DNA of 64,000 bases from Bacillus tuaregi (GTDB lineage Bacteria > Bacillota > Bacilli > Bacillales > Cytobacillaceae): positions 818,189 through 882,188 of the forward strand of contig NZ_LT629731.1 in NCBI RefSeq assembly GCF_900104575.1, given 5' to 3'. Both the position numbers and the translations under genes were made by a program. The notes beneath the pieces are model-generated. The model ran no database searches, had not been told where the DNA came from, and worked only from the letters and a program-made list of their open reading frames with translations. Below are positions 15,576 to 24,412 of the stretch, one piece after another; position 1 is the first letter of the stretch, and every line of letters starts with the position of its first letter.

Positions 15576-16262
15576 GATATCCTGTCGAATATCCTGCCAT
15601 CTTTCCTTTGCTATTTCTACAATTCTCGTTTCTGTTGCTCTCCGTTGTCCCTCAATAACCTTCGAGAAATACCTTCCTGATTCCTTTTTATTACCAGCTC
15701 GGTATGAAAGCTCTGCCAAAAGGTATAGCACACGTATTTCTGATACCTGTGTCCCCTGATAATCCTGGGTCATATAGGCCTCCTCATACTCCTGGATAGC
15801 CAGCTTCATAAAACGCTGCTCCTGCTCTGTATTTTCAAGCTCACGATAAAGCCAAGCAATTTTTAGATACATACCAGCTTGTACAATATGCTTTTCTTTT
15901 TTTAGCGACGCACAATAGACTGCCAGTTTATAGGTTTTGATGGCATCTTCTGCTGATCGTTTATCTGAAAAGCTATGGGGTTTCCATTGTGAACAGACCT
16001 TTTCCTGAATCGCCTCCTTTGTATCAGGTGGAAAGAAAGAGGAAAAATCATCCGAAAAGGAATAACCGCAAGCTGGACAAACTAGGATATGATAGAGCAA
16101 GGGATTATTTTCAGTGGGTGAATAGACAGGACATAGGTCTGTATCGGTACGAATTAATTTAATAAACCGCGAACGGAGTTTTTTTGATGTGAAAGAATTC
16201 CCACAAAGGGGACAATCACATTTTTTATCAAATAAGGCATCTAGTGCTGTCAATTGTATCAC
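15567..16262 (-). CDS. DUF2225 zinc-ribbon/TPR protein
   Basis: The 231-aa protein has two CxxC pairs near its N-terminus (CDCPLCGNSF and LVCPACGYSF), suggesting a zinc ribbon. An alpha-helical repeat region (residues about 100-225) follows, with TPR-like helices such as AGMYLKIAWLYRELENTEQE and VLYLLAELSYRAGNKKESGRYF. This is the DUF2225 arrangement known in Bacillaceae and clostridia. The function is unknown; it is presumably a cytosolic scaffold. It is divergent from yutM and convergent with yuzB. Confidence 0.85.
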   Translation of the reverse strand: MIQLTALDALFDKKCDCPLCGNSFTSKKLRSRFIKLIRTDTDLCPVYSPTENNPLLYHILVCPACGYSFSDDFSSFFPPDTKEAIQEKVCSQWKPHSFSDKRSAEDAIKTYKLAVYCASLKKEKHIVQAGMYLKIAWLYRELENTEQEQRFMKLAIQEYEEAYMTQDYQGTQVSEIRVLYLLAELSYRAGNKKESGRYFSKVIEGQRRATETRIVEIAKERWQDIRQDING

Positions 16263-16357
16263 CTCTTATGATGTAAACTGATTCTTCTGTCCTAATATTA
16301 TAGCTTAGTTAGTACAAAAGAACGAATAATTGTGCTTTTTTTGCTAGGTTAGTTAAG

Positions 16358-16386
16358 TTGTGGAGTGGTTGGGAAGTGTATATAAT
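16358..16386 (+). promoter_or_regulatory. yutM promoter (SigA)
   Basis: TTGTGG (16358-16363) and TATAAT (16381-16386) are separated by 17 bp, 30 bp before the gene start. Confidence 0.7.
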
Positions 16387-16415
16387 ATAAAGAAAGTGTT
16401 AAAGGAGGAAAGTTC

Positions 16416-16778
16416 ATGAGTGAAACAGTTAAGATAACCGAGGCAGCGGCTCTTCAGATAAAAGAAATGATGGTACAAAATGAAGAAGAAGGATCACTAT
16501 TACGTGTGGCGGTTAAAGGCGGTGGCTGCAGCGGTTTGACATATGGAATGGGATTTGTTCAGGAAGCAGAGGAAGATGATGTTCAGCATGAGCAGCACGG
16601 AATCCAGGTGGTTGTGAAGAAAGAGGATGCGGCTATTCTAAATGGTACAATCATAGATTACAAGCAATCGATGATGGGCGGCGGGTTTACGATCGAAAAT
16701 CCGAATGCCATTGCAACATGTGGTTGCGGATCATCGTTCCGTACCGCAACACAAACCGGGACACCGGAAAACTGTTAA
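16416..16778 (+). CDS. yutM: A-type Fe-S carrier (IscA/ErpA family)
   Basis: This 120-aa HesB/IscA-type protein carries the three family cysteines, one in GGGCSGLTYGMGF and two in CGCGSSF. Proteins of this type bind Fe-S clusters or iron and deliver them to apoproteins. The ATG follows AAAGGAGG, and a good SigA promoter lies upstream. A hairpin terminator follows. Length and motif spacing are normal. The C-terminal tail after the CGCG motif (RTATQTGTPENC) ends in an extra cysteine. It is the second Fe-S assembly factor in the window after yutI. Confidence 0.95.
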   Translation: MSETVKITEAAALQIKEMMVQNEEEGSLLRVAVKGGGCSGLTYGMGFVQEAEEDDVQHEQHGIQVVVKKEDAAILNGTIIDYKQSMMGGGFTIENPNAIATCGCGSSFRTATQTGTPENC

Positions 16779-16789
16779 TCCAATAAATA

Positions 16790-16823
16790 AAAAGCGGTTA
16801 GCTTCATGGCTATCCGCTTTTTT
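16790..16823 (+). terminator. Terminator after yutM
   Basis: AAAGCGGTTAGC / GCTATCCGCTTT arms with a 6-nt loop and a T run; also usable by convergent yumC. Confidence 0.85.
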
Positions 16824-16831
16824 GCGACTTT

Positions 16832-17827
16832 TTATTTAAATAAATCAGAGCTGTGCGGGACATGTTTTTTAGCGCTTGGGTCAAGATACATTTTTGCCTG
16901 TGAAACGGCTATTGGTGCTTCTCCAAAGCCATTTGCAATCAGCTTTACCTTTCCGTCATAGGTGCAAATATCACCGCAGGCATAGATTCCGGTAATACTC
17001 GTTTCCATTTTCGAATTGACCACAATCGAATTCCGTTCAATCGTTAAGCCCCATTCCTTAATCGGGCCAAGGGAAGAAACAAAGCCATAATTCACAATGA
17101 CCGCATCTACATCAAGCGCTTCTTTTGCCTCTGTTTTTATGTTCTGAATGAGTACCTGGGTAATCCCATGTTCATTACTCATTAATTCTAACGGGACGTA
17201 GGGGGTTTTAATCTTTACCTCTGAATGCTCTAGATTTTCAACGCTATGTTCATGGGCACGAAATTTGTCTCGTCGATGAACAATTGTGACCTGATCGGCA
17301 ACAGACTCAAGCATTAAAGCCCAGTCAACAGCAGAATCACCGCCGCCAAAGACAACGACCTTTTGACCGGCAAATTGCTGTAAATCATTGATGAAGTAGT
17401 GGAGGTTTTTTCCTTCAAATTGAGATGCATTTTCTAATTCAAGTCTGCGGGGCTGGAAGGCACCGTTACCGGCAGTAATGATAACGGCCTTTGAGTAGTG
17501 GATTTCTCTATTCGTGGTTAATTTGAAAATACTGTTCGCTTGTTTTTCTATTTTCTCAACGGATTGCTCAAGGATGATGGTTTGTTCAAACTTAGCTAGT
17601 TGCACTTTTAGGTTATCAATTAATTCCTGAGCCCGGACCTTAGGAAAGCCAGCGATATCATAGATGAATTTTTCCGGGTATAACGCAGATAATTGTCCGC
17701 CTAGCTGCGGCAGAGCTTCGATTAATTTAACTGAAGCTTGTCTCATTCCTCCATAGAATGCTGTAAACAATCCGACCGGTCCGCCGCCAATCACCGTAAT
17801 ATCATAAATATTCTGATCTTCCTTCAA
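16832..17827 (-). CDS. yumC: Ferredoxin--NADP+ reductase, type 2
   Basis: The 331-aa flavoprotein is a thioredoxin-reductase-like ferredoxin/flavodoxin:NADP+ reductase. The FAD motif is [16 protein letters not shown], the NADPH motif [15 protein letters not shown] with [13 protein letters not shown], and the second FAD motif YACGDI. The redox CxxC of thioredoxin reductase is absent, as expected for this class. It transfers electrons between NADPH and ferredoxin in the cytosol, which supports Fe-S assembly and other reductive steps. Its position between yutM and yumB is as in B. subtilis. Confidence 0.95.
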   Translation of the reverse strand: MKEDQNIYDITVIGGGPVGLFTAFYGGMRQASVKLIEALPQLGGQLSALYPEKFIYDIAGFPKVRAQELIDNLKVQLAKFEQTIILEQSVEKIEKQANSIFKLTTNREIHYSKAVIITAGNGAFQPRRLELENASQFEGKNLHYFINDLQQFAGQKVVVFGGGDSAVDWALMLESVADQVTIVHRRDKFRAHEHSVENLEHSEVKIKTPYVPLELMSNEHGITQVLIQNIKTEAKEALDVDAVIVNYGFVSSLGPIKEWGLTIERNSIVVNSKMETSITGIYACGDICTYDGKVKLIANGFGEAPIAVSQAKMYLDPSAKKHVPHSSDLFK

Positions 17828-18027
17828 TCGTACAACCCCCTATTATGATTATTGATATTACTCAATATAATAACATACTTAAACATTTTTTCTTCGAAAA
17901 GGAAGTGTTAATTTCTATATTTTACTGTTAATTTAGATTATTTAGAATAACAAAATACCCAAGGGGAATATCGACTTCAATCTATTGAAAAAAGGGTAAA
18001 TATAGAATATTATTATAGGAAGAGAGG

Positions 18028-18057
18028 TTGTTAACCTTTTGTGAATTATTTTATATT
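18028..18057 (+). promoter_or_regulatory. Probable yumB promoter
   Basis: TTGTTA (18028-18033) and TATATT (18052-18057) with an 18-bp spacer lie in the 341-bp yumC/yumB divergent region, just upstream of the Rex-like site. Confidence 0.5.
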
Positions 18058-18075
18058 ATATGAATATGTCTGTAT

Positions 18076-18093
18076 TAGTGAAAAATATCACAA
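18076..18093. promoter_or_regulatory. Candidate Rex operator upstream of yumB
   Basis: TAGTGAAAAATATCACAA reads TTGTGATATTTTTCACTA on the other strand, close to the Rex consensus TTGTGAAATATTTCACAA. It lies about 20 nt past the -10 box, a position expected for repression. Confidence 0.5.
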
Positions 18094-18168
18094 TTAAATC
18101 TCCTTTTATCGCATCAAGGAGGATTTTATCGACAGGTGGGAAAAACTAATTTAAAGGGGATGATCATT

Positions 18169-19386
18169 TTGCTTAAGCCAAAAATCGTGATTCTGGGAGC
18201 GGGTTATGCTGGATTGATGACGCTTACAAGGCTGCAAAAAACAATCAATGTGAATGAAGCAGAGATCATATTAGTAAATAAACATGATTATCATTATGAA
18301 ACTACCTGGCTACATCATGCAGCTGCCGGTACGCTGCATCATGATCGCGTCCGCTTTAACATAAACAATTTGATTGACCGTAATAAAGTGAAGTTTATCC
18401 AGGGGACTGTCGTTGAAATCAATACAGATAAGAAAAAAGTTAGATTAGAGAATGATGAAGTGTCCTATGACTATCTTGTTGTGGCATTGGGCGGCGAATC
18501 AGAAACCTTTGGAATCAAGGGCTTAAAGGAACATTCCTTCGCGATTGTCAGTGTGAATGCGGCACGAAAAATTCGTAACCACATCGAATATCAGTTTGCT
18601 ACGTATCATACTGCAGGCGAAAAAACAGAGGATAAATTAACGATTGTGGTCGGCGGCGCAGGATTTACAGGTATGGAGTTTCTTGGCGAAATGACGGACC
18701 GTATCCCGAAGCTTTGCCGTGATTATGATATTAAAGAAAACCAAGTGAAATTCATTTGTGTGGAGGCGACTGATTCACCATTGACTGGCTTTGACACAGA
18801 TTTAGTCAGTTATGCAATGGCTTATTTGGAAGGCAGGGGTGTTCAATTCAAACTGAATACGGAGATTAGGGAATGTACACCAGGTGGCGTGATAATCCAG
18901 TCAGGTGATGAACAAGAGGAAATAAAGGCGAGAACGGTTATTTGGTCAGCTGGTATCCGTGGCAGCACTGTGATCGATCGCTCAGGCTTTGAGGCAAAAA
19001 GAGGACGTGTAGTGGTACAACCTGATTTGCGAGCACCTGGATTGGATAATGTCTTTATTATTGGTGACTGTTCCATTGTCCTAAACAAAAAGGATCAATA
19101 CGAGTATCCTCCGACAGCGCAAATCGCCATGCAACAGGGAATAACGTGTGCGAATAACCTCAGCAAATTAATTCGCAAAAAAGCAGATTTGGAAACCTTT
19201 GTACCTAATATTAGGGGCAGTGTCTGCTCGCTTGGGGAAAATAATGCCATTGGAATTGTCTATGGAAAGAAATTATTCGGTCCAAAAGCATTATTTATGA
19301 AAAAGGTCATTGATAATCGTGCCTTATATATGATGGGCGGCGCTTCACTTGTATTTAAAAAAGGAAAACTAAACCTATTTGGTTAA
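18169..19386 (+). CDS. yumB: NADH dehydrogenase-like flavoprotein YumB
   Basis: The 405-aa protein is a type-II NADH dehydrogenase-like enzyme of the YumB subgroup. Motifs are [13 protein letters not shown] (FAD), [17 protein letters not shown] (NADH) and [10 protein letters not shown] (FAD), followed by [12 protein letters not shown], a quinone-site segment of NDH-2 enzymes. It probably passes electrons from NADH to menaquinone at the membrane face. The TTG at 18169 is the preferred start because AAAGGGG lies 8 nt upstream and the protein then begins [10 protein letters not shown] as in relatives. A Rex-like site upstream suggests control by NADH/NAD+. Confidence 0.9.
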   Translation: MLKPKIVILGAGYAGLMTLTRLQKTINVNEAEIILVNKHDYHYETTWLHHAAAGTLHHDRVRFNINNLIDRNKVKFIQGTVVEINTDKKKVRLENDEVSYDYLVVALGGESETFGIKGLKEHSFAIVSVNAARKIRNHIEYQFATYHTAGEKTEDKLTIVVGGAGFTGMEFLGEMTDRIPKLCRDYDIKENQVKFICVEATDSPLTGFDTDLVSYAMAYLEGRGVQFKLNTEIRECTPGGVIIQSGDEQEEIKARTVIWSAGIRGSTVIDRSGFEAKRGRVVVQPDLRAPGLDNVFIIGDCSIVLNKKDQYEYPPTAQIAMQQGITCANNLSKLIRKKADLETFVPNIRGSVCSLGENNAIGIVYGKKLFGPKALFMKKVIDNRALYMMGGASLVFKKGKLNLFG

Positions 19387-19391
19387 TAAAA

Positions 19392-19417
19392 AAGGACAGA
19401 GCCGACTCTGTCTTTTA
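19392..19417 (+). terminator. Terminator after yumB
   Basis: GGACAGAG / CTCTGTCT arms with a 4-nt loop are followed by TTTT. Confidence 0.85.
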
Positions 19418-19444
19418 TTTATTAAGAATTCTTTTTTTAAAAAA

Positions 19445-19628
19445 AGCTCTGTTAAAGCACAGTGTTGATTTTTTAGCAGGTTGATTTTCGTTTCAGGCAC
19501 GAAGACTCCTGCAGGAGAAGCGAGACAGGCGAGACCCCACAGACACGAAGTGCCCGAGTCGGCTCGGCGGTCGCCTGCGGAAAGCGAAGTGCCTGGAACG
19601 AAAATCAACATCCAAGTTTAACAGAGCC
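19445..19628. mobile_element. MITE-like element with terminal inverted repeats
   Basis: The outer ends CTCTGTTAAA and TTTAACAGAG are inverted, and a second inverted pair lies inside: GTTGATTTTCGTTTCAGGCA and TGCCTGGAACGAAAATCAAC. The GC-rich core (GACTCCTGCAGG...GCGAGACAGGCGAGACCCC) is of a type often dispersed in Bacillaceae intergenic regions. No protein is encoded. Confidence 0.75.
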
Positions 19629-19661
19629 TTAAAAAAGTAAAAAAACTATATTGTTATAAAA

Positions 19662-19690
19662 TTGACGCTTCTCTATCCATTCAGTAAACT
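19662..19690 (+). promoter_or_regulatory. yuiB promoter (SigA-like)
   Basis: TTGACG (19662-19667) and TAAACT (19685-19690) have a 17-bp spacer, 33 bp before the gene. Confidence 0.65.
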
Positions 19691-19722
19691 TAAAATGGAT
19701 GGTACAGGGAGGGAAACTAGAC

Positions 19723-20046
19723 ATGCAGATGAATATTGTTGTACTAATCATATCAATGCTGCTATTTTTTGTATTATTTTATGGTATCGGCTTTATCCTC
19801 AATATGCTATTAAGAATGACATGGATCATGACGATTATTTATCCGATTATTGGGATATTCATTGTGGACAAGGTTCGATTTATAGAATATTTTACAAGCA
19901 GCAGAGACGCTTTTTCTGATTTATTTTCTCGTATTGCACATTTAGCCGCCGCAGATATATTGATTTTAGTCTCTGGCTGGGCCGGTGCCATTGCTGCCGG
20001 ATACACGATTAAAGCTCTTCGTAAAAGAGGATATCAGATGTTCTAA
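19723..20046 (+). CDS. yuiB: YuiB-like membrane protein
   Basis: The 107-aa protein has three hydrophobic segments: residues about 3-27 (NIVVLIISMLLFFVLFYGIG), 28-52 (LRMTWIMTIIYPIIGIFIV) and 76-98 (ADILILVSGWAGAIAAGYTI). It ends in a basic tail (KALRKRG). It matches B. subtilis YuiB in size and place, upstream of yuiC; the function is unknown. The start at ATG 19723 follows AGGGAGGG at 9 nt. B. subtilis has a small gene yuiA before yuiB; no counterpart was found here, where the MITE lies instead. Confidence 0.8.
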   Translation: MQMNIVVLIISMLLFFVLFYGIGFILNMLLRMTWIMTIIYPIIGIFIVDKVRFIEYFTSSRDAFSDLFSRIAHLAAADILILVSGWAGAIAAGYTIKALRKRGYQMF

Positions 20047-20048
20047 CC

Positions 20049-20076
20049 AAAACCTCCGCTTATGCGGAGGTTTTTT
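20049..20076 (+). terminator. Terminator after yuiB
   Basis: AAAACCTCCGC / GCGGAGGTTTT with a TTAT loop and a T6 run. Confidence 0.9.
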
Positions 20077-20095
20077 CGTTTTCTGCTCCACTTTT

Positions 20096-20282
20096 TACCT
20101 TCATTCAGCAAAAGTCCTCCACTTCTACAAGTGGGGGATGAAGGCAAATGGTTCTTCGATTCAGTGGGGATTCAAACCCCGGCTGAATGAAGATAAGCCT
20201 CCGGCGAGTCTTGCGATTTTTTTAAGGTAGTTTACCCGAGCGAGCTCAGGTAATCCGGACGCAAATTCGAGGGGCGAATTTG
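20096..20282 (+). repeat. Structured ~188-bp intergenic repeat, copy B
   Basis: The copy is almost identical to copy A over its 3' half (CCTCCGGCGAGTCTTGCG, GAGCGAGCTCAGG, ATCCGGACGCAAATTCGA). Paired changes keep hairpins intact: CCACTT/AAGTGG is completed here where copy A has GACTT/AAGTT. It lies 63 nt upstream of yuiC in the same direction, after the yuiB terminator, so it would be transcribed from its own promoter or from read-through. Confidence 0.8.
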
Positions 20283-20345
20283 AATATTTATGAATAATTT
20301 CATTCTCCATGGGAAAAGAATAGTTTTGGGAGGAATGAAATTAAC

Positions 20346-21059
20346 ATGAAAAGTGTAAAGGTGGTAACCACCCGTTTAATGATGATGATTTTGTTTTTTA
20401 CTGCTCTATCGACAACGCTCTATTCCGTAACAGGAGTGGAGGTACAAGCTCTCGTTTCTAGTATTTACGAAAAAATAAACGAGGATTCAAATCGTTTTTA
20501 TCTATCTCATACACTCACGTCATTTGGAGCAGGTCTTCAATCGAATCCAAAAGCAATTAAGACAGCTGTTGAACACGATGCAGCACCGAATGAGGCAGCA
20601 TCTACCAAAACTCCTGCGCTGGAGGATGCCTTCGATTGGTCGAAATATCCCATTAAGAAAGTGGTTGCAACCGGTTATACAGCGGGATATGAATCTACTG
20701 GGAAAGACCCAAACCATCCGGAATACGGGATTACCTATTCTGGAGTCATGGTCAAAAGAGATTTGTTTTCAACTGTGGCGGCCGATTTGGATATATTTCC
20801 AATTGGAACGATTTTATTTATTCCCGGCTATGGCTATGGTGTTGTAGCCGATAAAGGTGGCGCCATCAAAGGGAACAGGGTTGATCTTTATTACGAAACT
20901 GTAGATGATGTATACAATAATTGGGGTAAAAAGGAAATTGATGTATATGTCATAAAAATGGGTGAAGGCAGGCTGACAGAAACAGACCTGCAGCTCCTGA
21001 ATGAAGATAAAGCCATGCAGGTATTCCGCCAGCAATACATTAAATCAGAGCAAAATTAA
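20346..21059 (+). CDS. yuiC: YuiC-like 3D-domain muralytic protein
   Basis: The 237-aa protein has an N-terminal signal anchor (residues about 10-30), a linker, and a C-terminal 3D (Asp-Asp-Asp) domain. Key motifs are [29 protein letters not shown], and [14 protein letters not shown] with the catalytic aspartates. Such MltA-fold domains act as lytic transglycosylases on peptidoglycan; B. subtilis YuiC is a stationary-phase survival-type enzyme. GGGAGGA lies 12 nt before the ATG, a slightly long spacing. It ends in the second GGTGTCAGGCACC palindrome, convergent with yuiD. Confidence 0.9.
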   Translation: MKSVKVVTTRLMMMILFFTALSTTLYSVTGVEVQALVSSIYEKINEDSNRFYLSHTLTSFGAGLQSNPKAIKTAVEHDAAPNEAASTKTPALEDAFDWSKYPIKKVVATGYTAGYESTGKDPNHPEYGITYSGVMVKRDLFSTVAADLDIFPIGTILFIPGYGYGVVADKGGAIKGNRVDLYYETVDDVYNNWGKKEIDVYVIKMGEGRLTETDLQLLNEDKAMQVFRQQYIKSEQN

Positions 21060-21125
21060 AAGGTGTCAGGCACCACAAAAAGACAAAGTACTTGAAATTG
21101 TCCATTTGTGGTGTCAGGCACCTTT
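21060..21125. terminator. GGTGTCAGGCACC palindromic repeat, copy 2
   Basis: This copy is unusual because both arms read GGTGTCAGGCACC in the same direction. The outer GGTG/CACC parts still pair but the middle TCAGG does not. It sits between convergent yuiC and yuiD. Confidence 0.7.
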
Positions 21126-21147
21126 CTTGTTTTCCATTAGTTTTACA

Positions 21148-21627
21148 TTATAGATGAAATAGAAAGTGTAATCCTAAGGTGAGGAGTATGCCAGTCAGGC
21201 CACCAAAGAATACTTCGATTGGTTCATGACCGAGTAGTTCCTTTAATTCCTTTCGTTTCTCTTGCTCAGGGAGGTCCTGCCAGGTTTTGGCGTCTTGAAC
21301 TAATTTATTAAATTCTGCTACCAGCTGGTTTAGCACAGTCGCATGCTTTCCGGCCTGTCTACGGACACCGGAAGCATCAAACATGGTTACGATGGCAAAT
21401 ACAGCTGATACTGCAAAAATGGGTGAATCCAGTCCGGATTCAAGTGCTACGCCTGTAGAAAGTGCGGTTACAGCAGCGGAATGAGAACTGGGCATGCCGC
21501 CTGTACTGGTCAGAAGTGACCAGTCAAATTTTTTTGTTGCGATAAACTGAATCGGTACTTTAATAAATTGAGCGAAAAAAATCGCTGCCAGTGAAGCCCA
21601 AAGTGGAAAATTTTCAAACAAACTCAT
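21148..21627 (-). CDS. yuiD: YuiD, divergent PAP2 family membrane protein (DUF212)
   Basis: The 159-aa protein belongs to the DUF212/divergent PAP2 family. It shows the histidine-containing signature GGMPSSHSAAVTALSTGVAL near residue 45 and SGVRRQAGKHA downstream. The hydrophobic segments at residues about 8-28, 50-85 and 137-157 place it in the membrane. Relatives resemble acid phosphatases that act on lipid phosphates, but the substrate is unknown. Its place between yuiC and pepA follows B. subtilis. Confidence 0.9.
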   Translation of the reverse strand: MSLFENFPLWASLAAIFFAQFIKVPIQFIATKKFDWSLLTSTGGMPSSHSAAVTALSTGVALESGLDSPIFAVSAVFAIVTMFDASGVRRQAGKHATVLNQLVAEFNKLVQDAKTWQDLPEQEKRKELKELLGHEPIEVFFGGLTGILLTLGLHFLFHL

Positions 21628-21745
21628 GTGCAGACCTTCCTTTAATTAAAATCAAAATCGCTCGTCGAATTTGCGTGCTTTATTTGTATTCTATATTCTA
21701 ACAAATATGTGATACCTTTTATAGTGAATCTCAGCTCGAAAAATA

Positions 21746-21932
21746 TAACTTCATTGAGCATTCATCCTCCACTTCTACAAGTAGGGGATGAAGGCAAATA
21801 GTACTTCGATTCAGTAGGGGTTCAAACCCGGCTGAATGAAGTTAAGCCACCGGCGGATGTCACGGATTTTTTAAAGGTAGTTTACCCGAGCGAGCTCAGG
21901 TAATCCGGACGCAAATTCGACGGGCGAATTTG
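21746..21932 (+). repeat. Structured ~188-bp intergenic repeat, copy C
   Basis: The 3' 80 bases match copies A and B, but the segment after AAGCC is changed (CACCGGCGGATGTCACGG in place of CTCCGGCGAGTCTTGCG). The 5' hairpin CATCCTCCACTT / AAGTAGGGGATG has 12 bp. It ends 50 nt before the pepA start, and the pepA -10 box (TATAAT, 21947-21952) lies just beyond it. Confidence 0.8.
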
Positions 21933-21981
21933 ATCCCGCTTTAAGCTATAATGGTAGTATGACAAAAGGAGGGTTATATTA

Positions 21982-23481
21982 ATGTTTACAGTTTATCAAG
22001 AAAAGCCGTTTTTAAAAACGCATGACTGTCTGATTATTGGTCTATTTGATCAGCCTGTAAAATTCACCGGCAGCCTGTCTGCTGTGGATGAAGCATTCTC
22101 AGGCGAGCTAACTGAGCTTGTAAAGAGCGGTGATATCAGTGCCAGGGAAAGCAAAATAGCAAAAATACATACGTTTGGCCGATTGGCAGCCAAGCATCTT
22201 TATTTTGTTGGTTTAGGAAAAGAAAAGGAATACTCCTTCGAACGGCTTCGGGAGGCATTTGGCACGGCGTTTAAGAGCATACAGAGTGATAAGCGCGAAG
22301 AAGCTGCCATTTACCTTGATTCTTTTATTTCGGAGCAGGTGGATGAAATGGATGCTGCTCACGCAATGAGTGAGGCATTGGCATTATCAACCTATAAGTT
22401 TGAGGGCTATAAACAAAAATCCAATGAACCGGAAAAGGAATTAAACTCCGTAACCGTCTATGCAGAAAAGGCTGATGCGGAAGAGGTTCGAGCTGCCCTG
22501 ACTGTCGGCTATGTATACGGAAAAGGAACCAATTCGGCTCGCACACTTGTAAACATGCCCGGGAATTTATTAACAGCAACCGATCTTGCACAGCACGCAG
22601 TGGAGCTAGGGGAGCAATATAATTTTGAGGTTGAAATCCTCGAAAAGGAAGAAATGTTAAAGCTGGGCATGGGAGCCTTACTAGCAGTGAATCAAGGGTC
22701 AACAGAGCCGCCGAAAATGATTGTCCTTAAATATCAGGGAAAGGACGACTGGCAGGATGTCATTGGACTGGTTGGGAAAGGAATTACCTTTGATACAGGA
22801 GGGTATTCGATTAAGACGAAGGCAGGTATTGTCGGCATGAAAACCGATATGGGCGGTGCCGCTGCTGTTCTTGGTGCGATGGAAATCATTGGTGAGCTAA
22901 AGCCTGAGCAAAATGTGGTTGCCGTCATTCCAGCAACCGACAATATGATTAACGGCCATGCGTTAAAGCCTGATGATGTGATTACCTCGATGAGCGGGAA
23001 AACGATTGAAGTGTTAAATACAGATGCAGAGGGACGACTCGTGCTTGCTGATGCCGTCACCTATGCTAAACACCATGGAGCTAACTATCTTGTTGATGTG
23101 GCAACCTTAACAGGAGGTGTAATAACGGCACTTGGTACAGAAACAACAGGTGCGCTTACGAATCATGAGGCTTGGTTTGAGCAGGTACTTGAGGCTTCGT
23201 ACGAAGCAGGGGAACCAATTTGGCGTCTGCCAATTTTTGAAAGCCATAAAAAACGAGTAAGAAACAGCAAAATAGCTGATTTAAATAATTCTCCGGGAAG
23301 TGAAGGCCATGCCATCATGGGGGGAGCTTTCATTGGTGAGTTTGCCGAGGATACGCCGTGGGTACATCTGGATATTGCCGGAACAGCGACAACCAATAAG
23401 GCTGGCTGTCTAGGGCCGTCAGGGGCAACGGGAGTCATGTCACGGACATTGGCATTGCTTGTGGAACGCTTTGAAAAATAG
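21982..23481 (+). CDS. pepA: Leucyl aminopeptidase (M17)
   Basis: The 499-aa cytosolic metallopeptidase removes N-terminal amino acids from peptides. It has the M17 catalytic domain with metal-binding segments [26 protein letters not shown] and the family signature [13 protein letters not shown]. The catalytic Lys and Arg lie in these blocks, and the N-terminal macro-like domain covers residues 1-160. AAAAGGAGGG precedes the ATG. It is normally a hexamer with two metal ions per subunit. Its promoter region abuts repeat copy C, which may influence its expression. Confidence 0.96.
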   Translation: MFTVYQEKPFLKTHDCLIIGLFDQPVKFTGSLSAVDEAFSGELTELVKSGDISARESKIAKIHTFGRLAAKHLYFVGLGKEKEYSFERLREAFGTAFKSIQSDKREEAAIYLDSFISEQVDEMDAAHAMSEALALSTYKFEGYKQKSNEPEKELNSVTVYAEKADAEEVRAALTVGYVYGKGTNSARTLVNMPGNLLTATDLAQHAVELGEQYNFEVEILEKEEMLKLGMGALLAVNQGSTEPPKMIVLKYQGKDDWQDVIGLVGKGITFDTGGYSIKTKAGIVGMKTDMGGAAAVLGAMEIIGELKPEQNVVAVIPATDNMINGHALKPDDVITSMSGKTIEVLNTDAEGRLVLADAVTYAKHHGANYLVDVATLTGGVITALGTETTGALTNHEAWFEQVLEASYEAGEPIWRLPIFESHKKRVRNSKIADLNNSPGSEGHAIMGGAFIGEFAEDTPWVHLDIAGTATTNKAGCLGPSGATGVMSRTLALLVERFEK

Positions 23482-23484
23482 AAT

Positions 23485-23550
23485 AAGGTGTCAGGCACTA
23501 GAAAAAGACAAAATGAACTATTTTGTCTTTTTTTGGTGCCTGACACCTTT
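23485..23550. terminator. GGTGTCAGGCACC palindromic repeat, copy 3
   Basis: AAGGTGTCAGGCAC pairs with GTGCCTGACACCTT, and an inner AAAAAGACAAAAT / ATTTTGTCTTTTT pair extends the stem. It lies between convergent pepA and the DUF1450 paralog, whose stop codon falls at its end. Confidence 0.82.
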
Positions 23551-23833
23551 ACTTAAGTGGCGGGCCATCAACCATAGCCTTCAACCTGTTTATCAGCTCC
23601 TTTGAATGCGAAGCTGTAATGATTTCGCCATTTACCTTTGCGTATGGACTCTCTTTGCATAATTCACATTCACTTAAGCAGGTGAATTCCTTCACTGTGA
23701 CCTTGTCGTCATAAAAAAATGCTTGAAATAAAAGCATCGATTCCTCATCTAAAAATTGATCTAAATTTCTTTGGCAAAATTCAATATGAACTTTTTTCCT
23801 TCTCTGGAATATTTTTTGCAGCATAGATATCAT
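23549..23833 (-). CDS. DUF1450 protein, YuzB paralog
   Basis: The 94-aa protein has an N-terminal basic stretch (FQRRKKVH) and a YuzB-like domain. IEFCQRNLDQFL aligns with [12 protein letters not shown] of YuzB, and FTCLSECELCKESPYAKVNGE aligns with [21 protein letters not shown]. Three of the four YuzB cysteine positions are kept in the CxxxCxxC block. The function is unknown. The ATG at 23833 has a purine-rich GGGGGCC upstream; ATG 23824 is an alternative. It forms a second, more diverged member of the family in this window. Confidence 0.78.
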   Translation of the reverse strand: MISMLQKIFQRRKKVHIEFCQRNLDQFLDEESMLLFQAFFYDDKVTVKEFTCLSECELCKESPYAKVNGEIITASHSKELINRLKAMVDGPPLK

Positions 23834-24048
23834 TTGTAAGGCCCCCGAGTTTGTATGCTATTTATATAAATACTATAACAGCCTTAACGATAAAAAAGTC
23901 AAGGGAAATGGTTCTTCTTTGTGACATAATGGGCGGAAGTTTCACATGTGGAAAAACTTTTGGGAAATGTTGGACAACTGCCTAGTCCCTTTTAGTCACT
24001 ATATGCATATGAAATAAAGTAAGCAAGACTAAGAAGGAGGTAAACTCA

Positions 24049-24243
24049 GTGTACGAATACAGAGGCCCACATCAAGACCAAAGAATCTGGTTTGCTGCTC
24101 CGTTCGTTGGCGGCCTATTAGGTGGCTTTATAGGAGGCGCATTGTCATACCCGCGTCCTCGTCCCTATCCATTTTATCCACCGCCCTATTATTCCTATCC
24201 GCCATATCCAGGATATCCACCTTATTATGGAAAACCCTTTTAA
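24049..24243 (+). CDS. Gly- and Pro/Tyr-rich small protein, possibly spore-associated
   Basis: The 64-aa product has a glycine-rich hydrophobic stretch (residues 14-32, WFAAPFVGGLLGGFIGGAL) followed by a tail made of PYP, PPYY and YPGYPP repeats. I do not recognise a named family. Such low-complexity Tyr/Pro/Gly proteins in Bacillus are often spore coat or envelope proteins, but that is an inference from composition. The GTG start is supported by AAGGAGG at good spacing. It is monocistronic with its own terminator. Composition is unlike its neighbours because of the repeats. Confidence 0.75.
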   Translation: MYEYRGPHQDQRIWFAAPFVGGLLGGFIGGALSYPRPRPYPFYPPPYYSYPPYPGYPPYYGKPF

Positions 24244-24253
24244 ATAGCCTATG

Positions 24254-24287
24254 AAGAGGCTGATATTCAATCCTCAGCCTCTTTTTA
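24254..24287 (+). terminator. Terminator after the Gly/Pro/Tyr-rich gene
   Basis: AAGAGGCTGA / TCAGCCTCTT arms with a 10-nt loop and a T5 run. Confidence 0.88.
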
Positions 24288-24412
24288 CTTGCCCAAAACA
24301 CCCAAGCAGTCATGAATAAATAAGTTGTATCATAAACTATAGCAGGAAAAATCAGCTATAATAATGTTGGTATACATAAGGTTAAATTACATCGGTACAA
24401 AGGAGAACGTAC

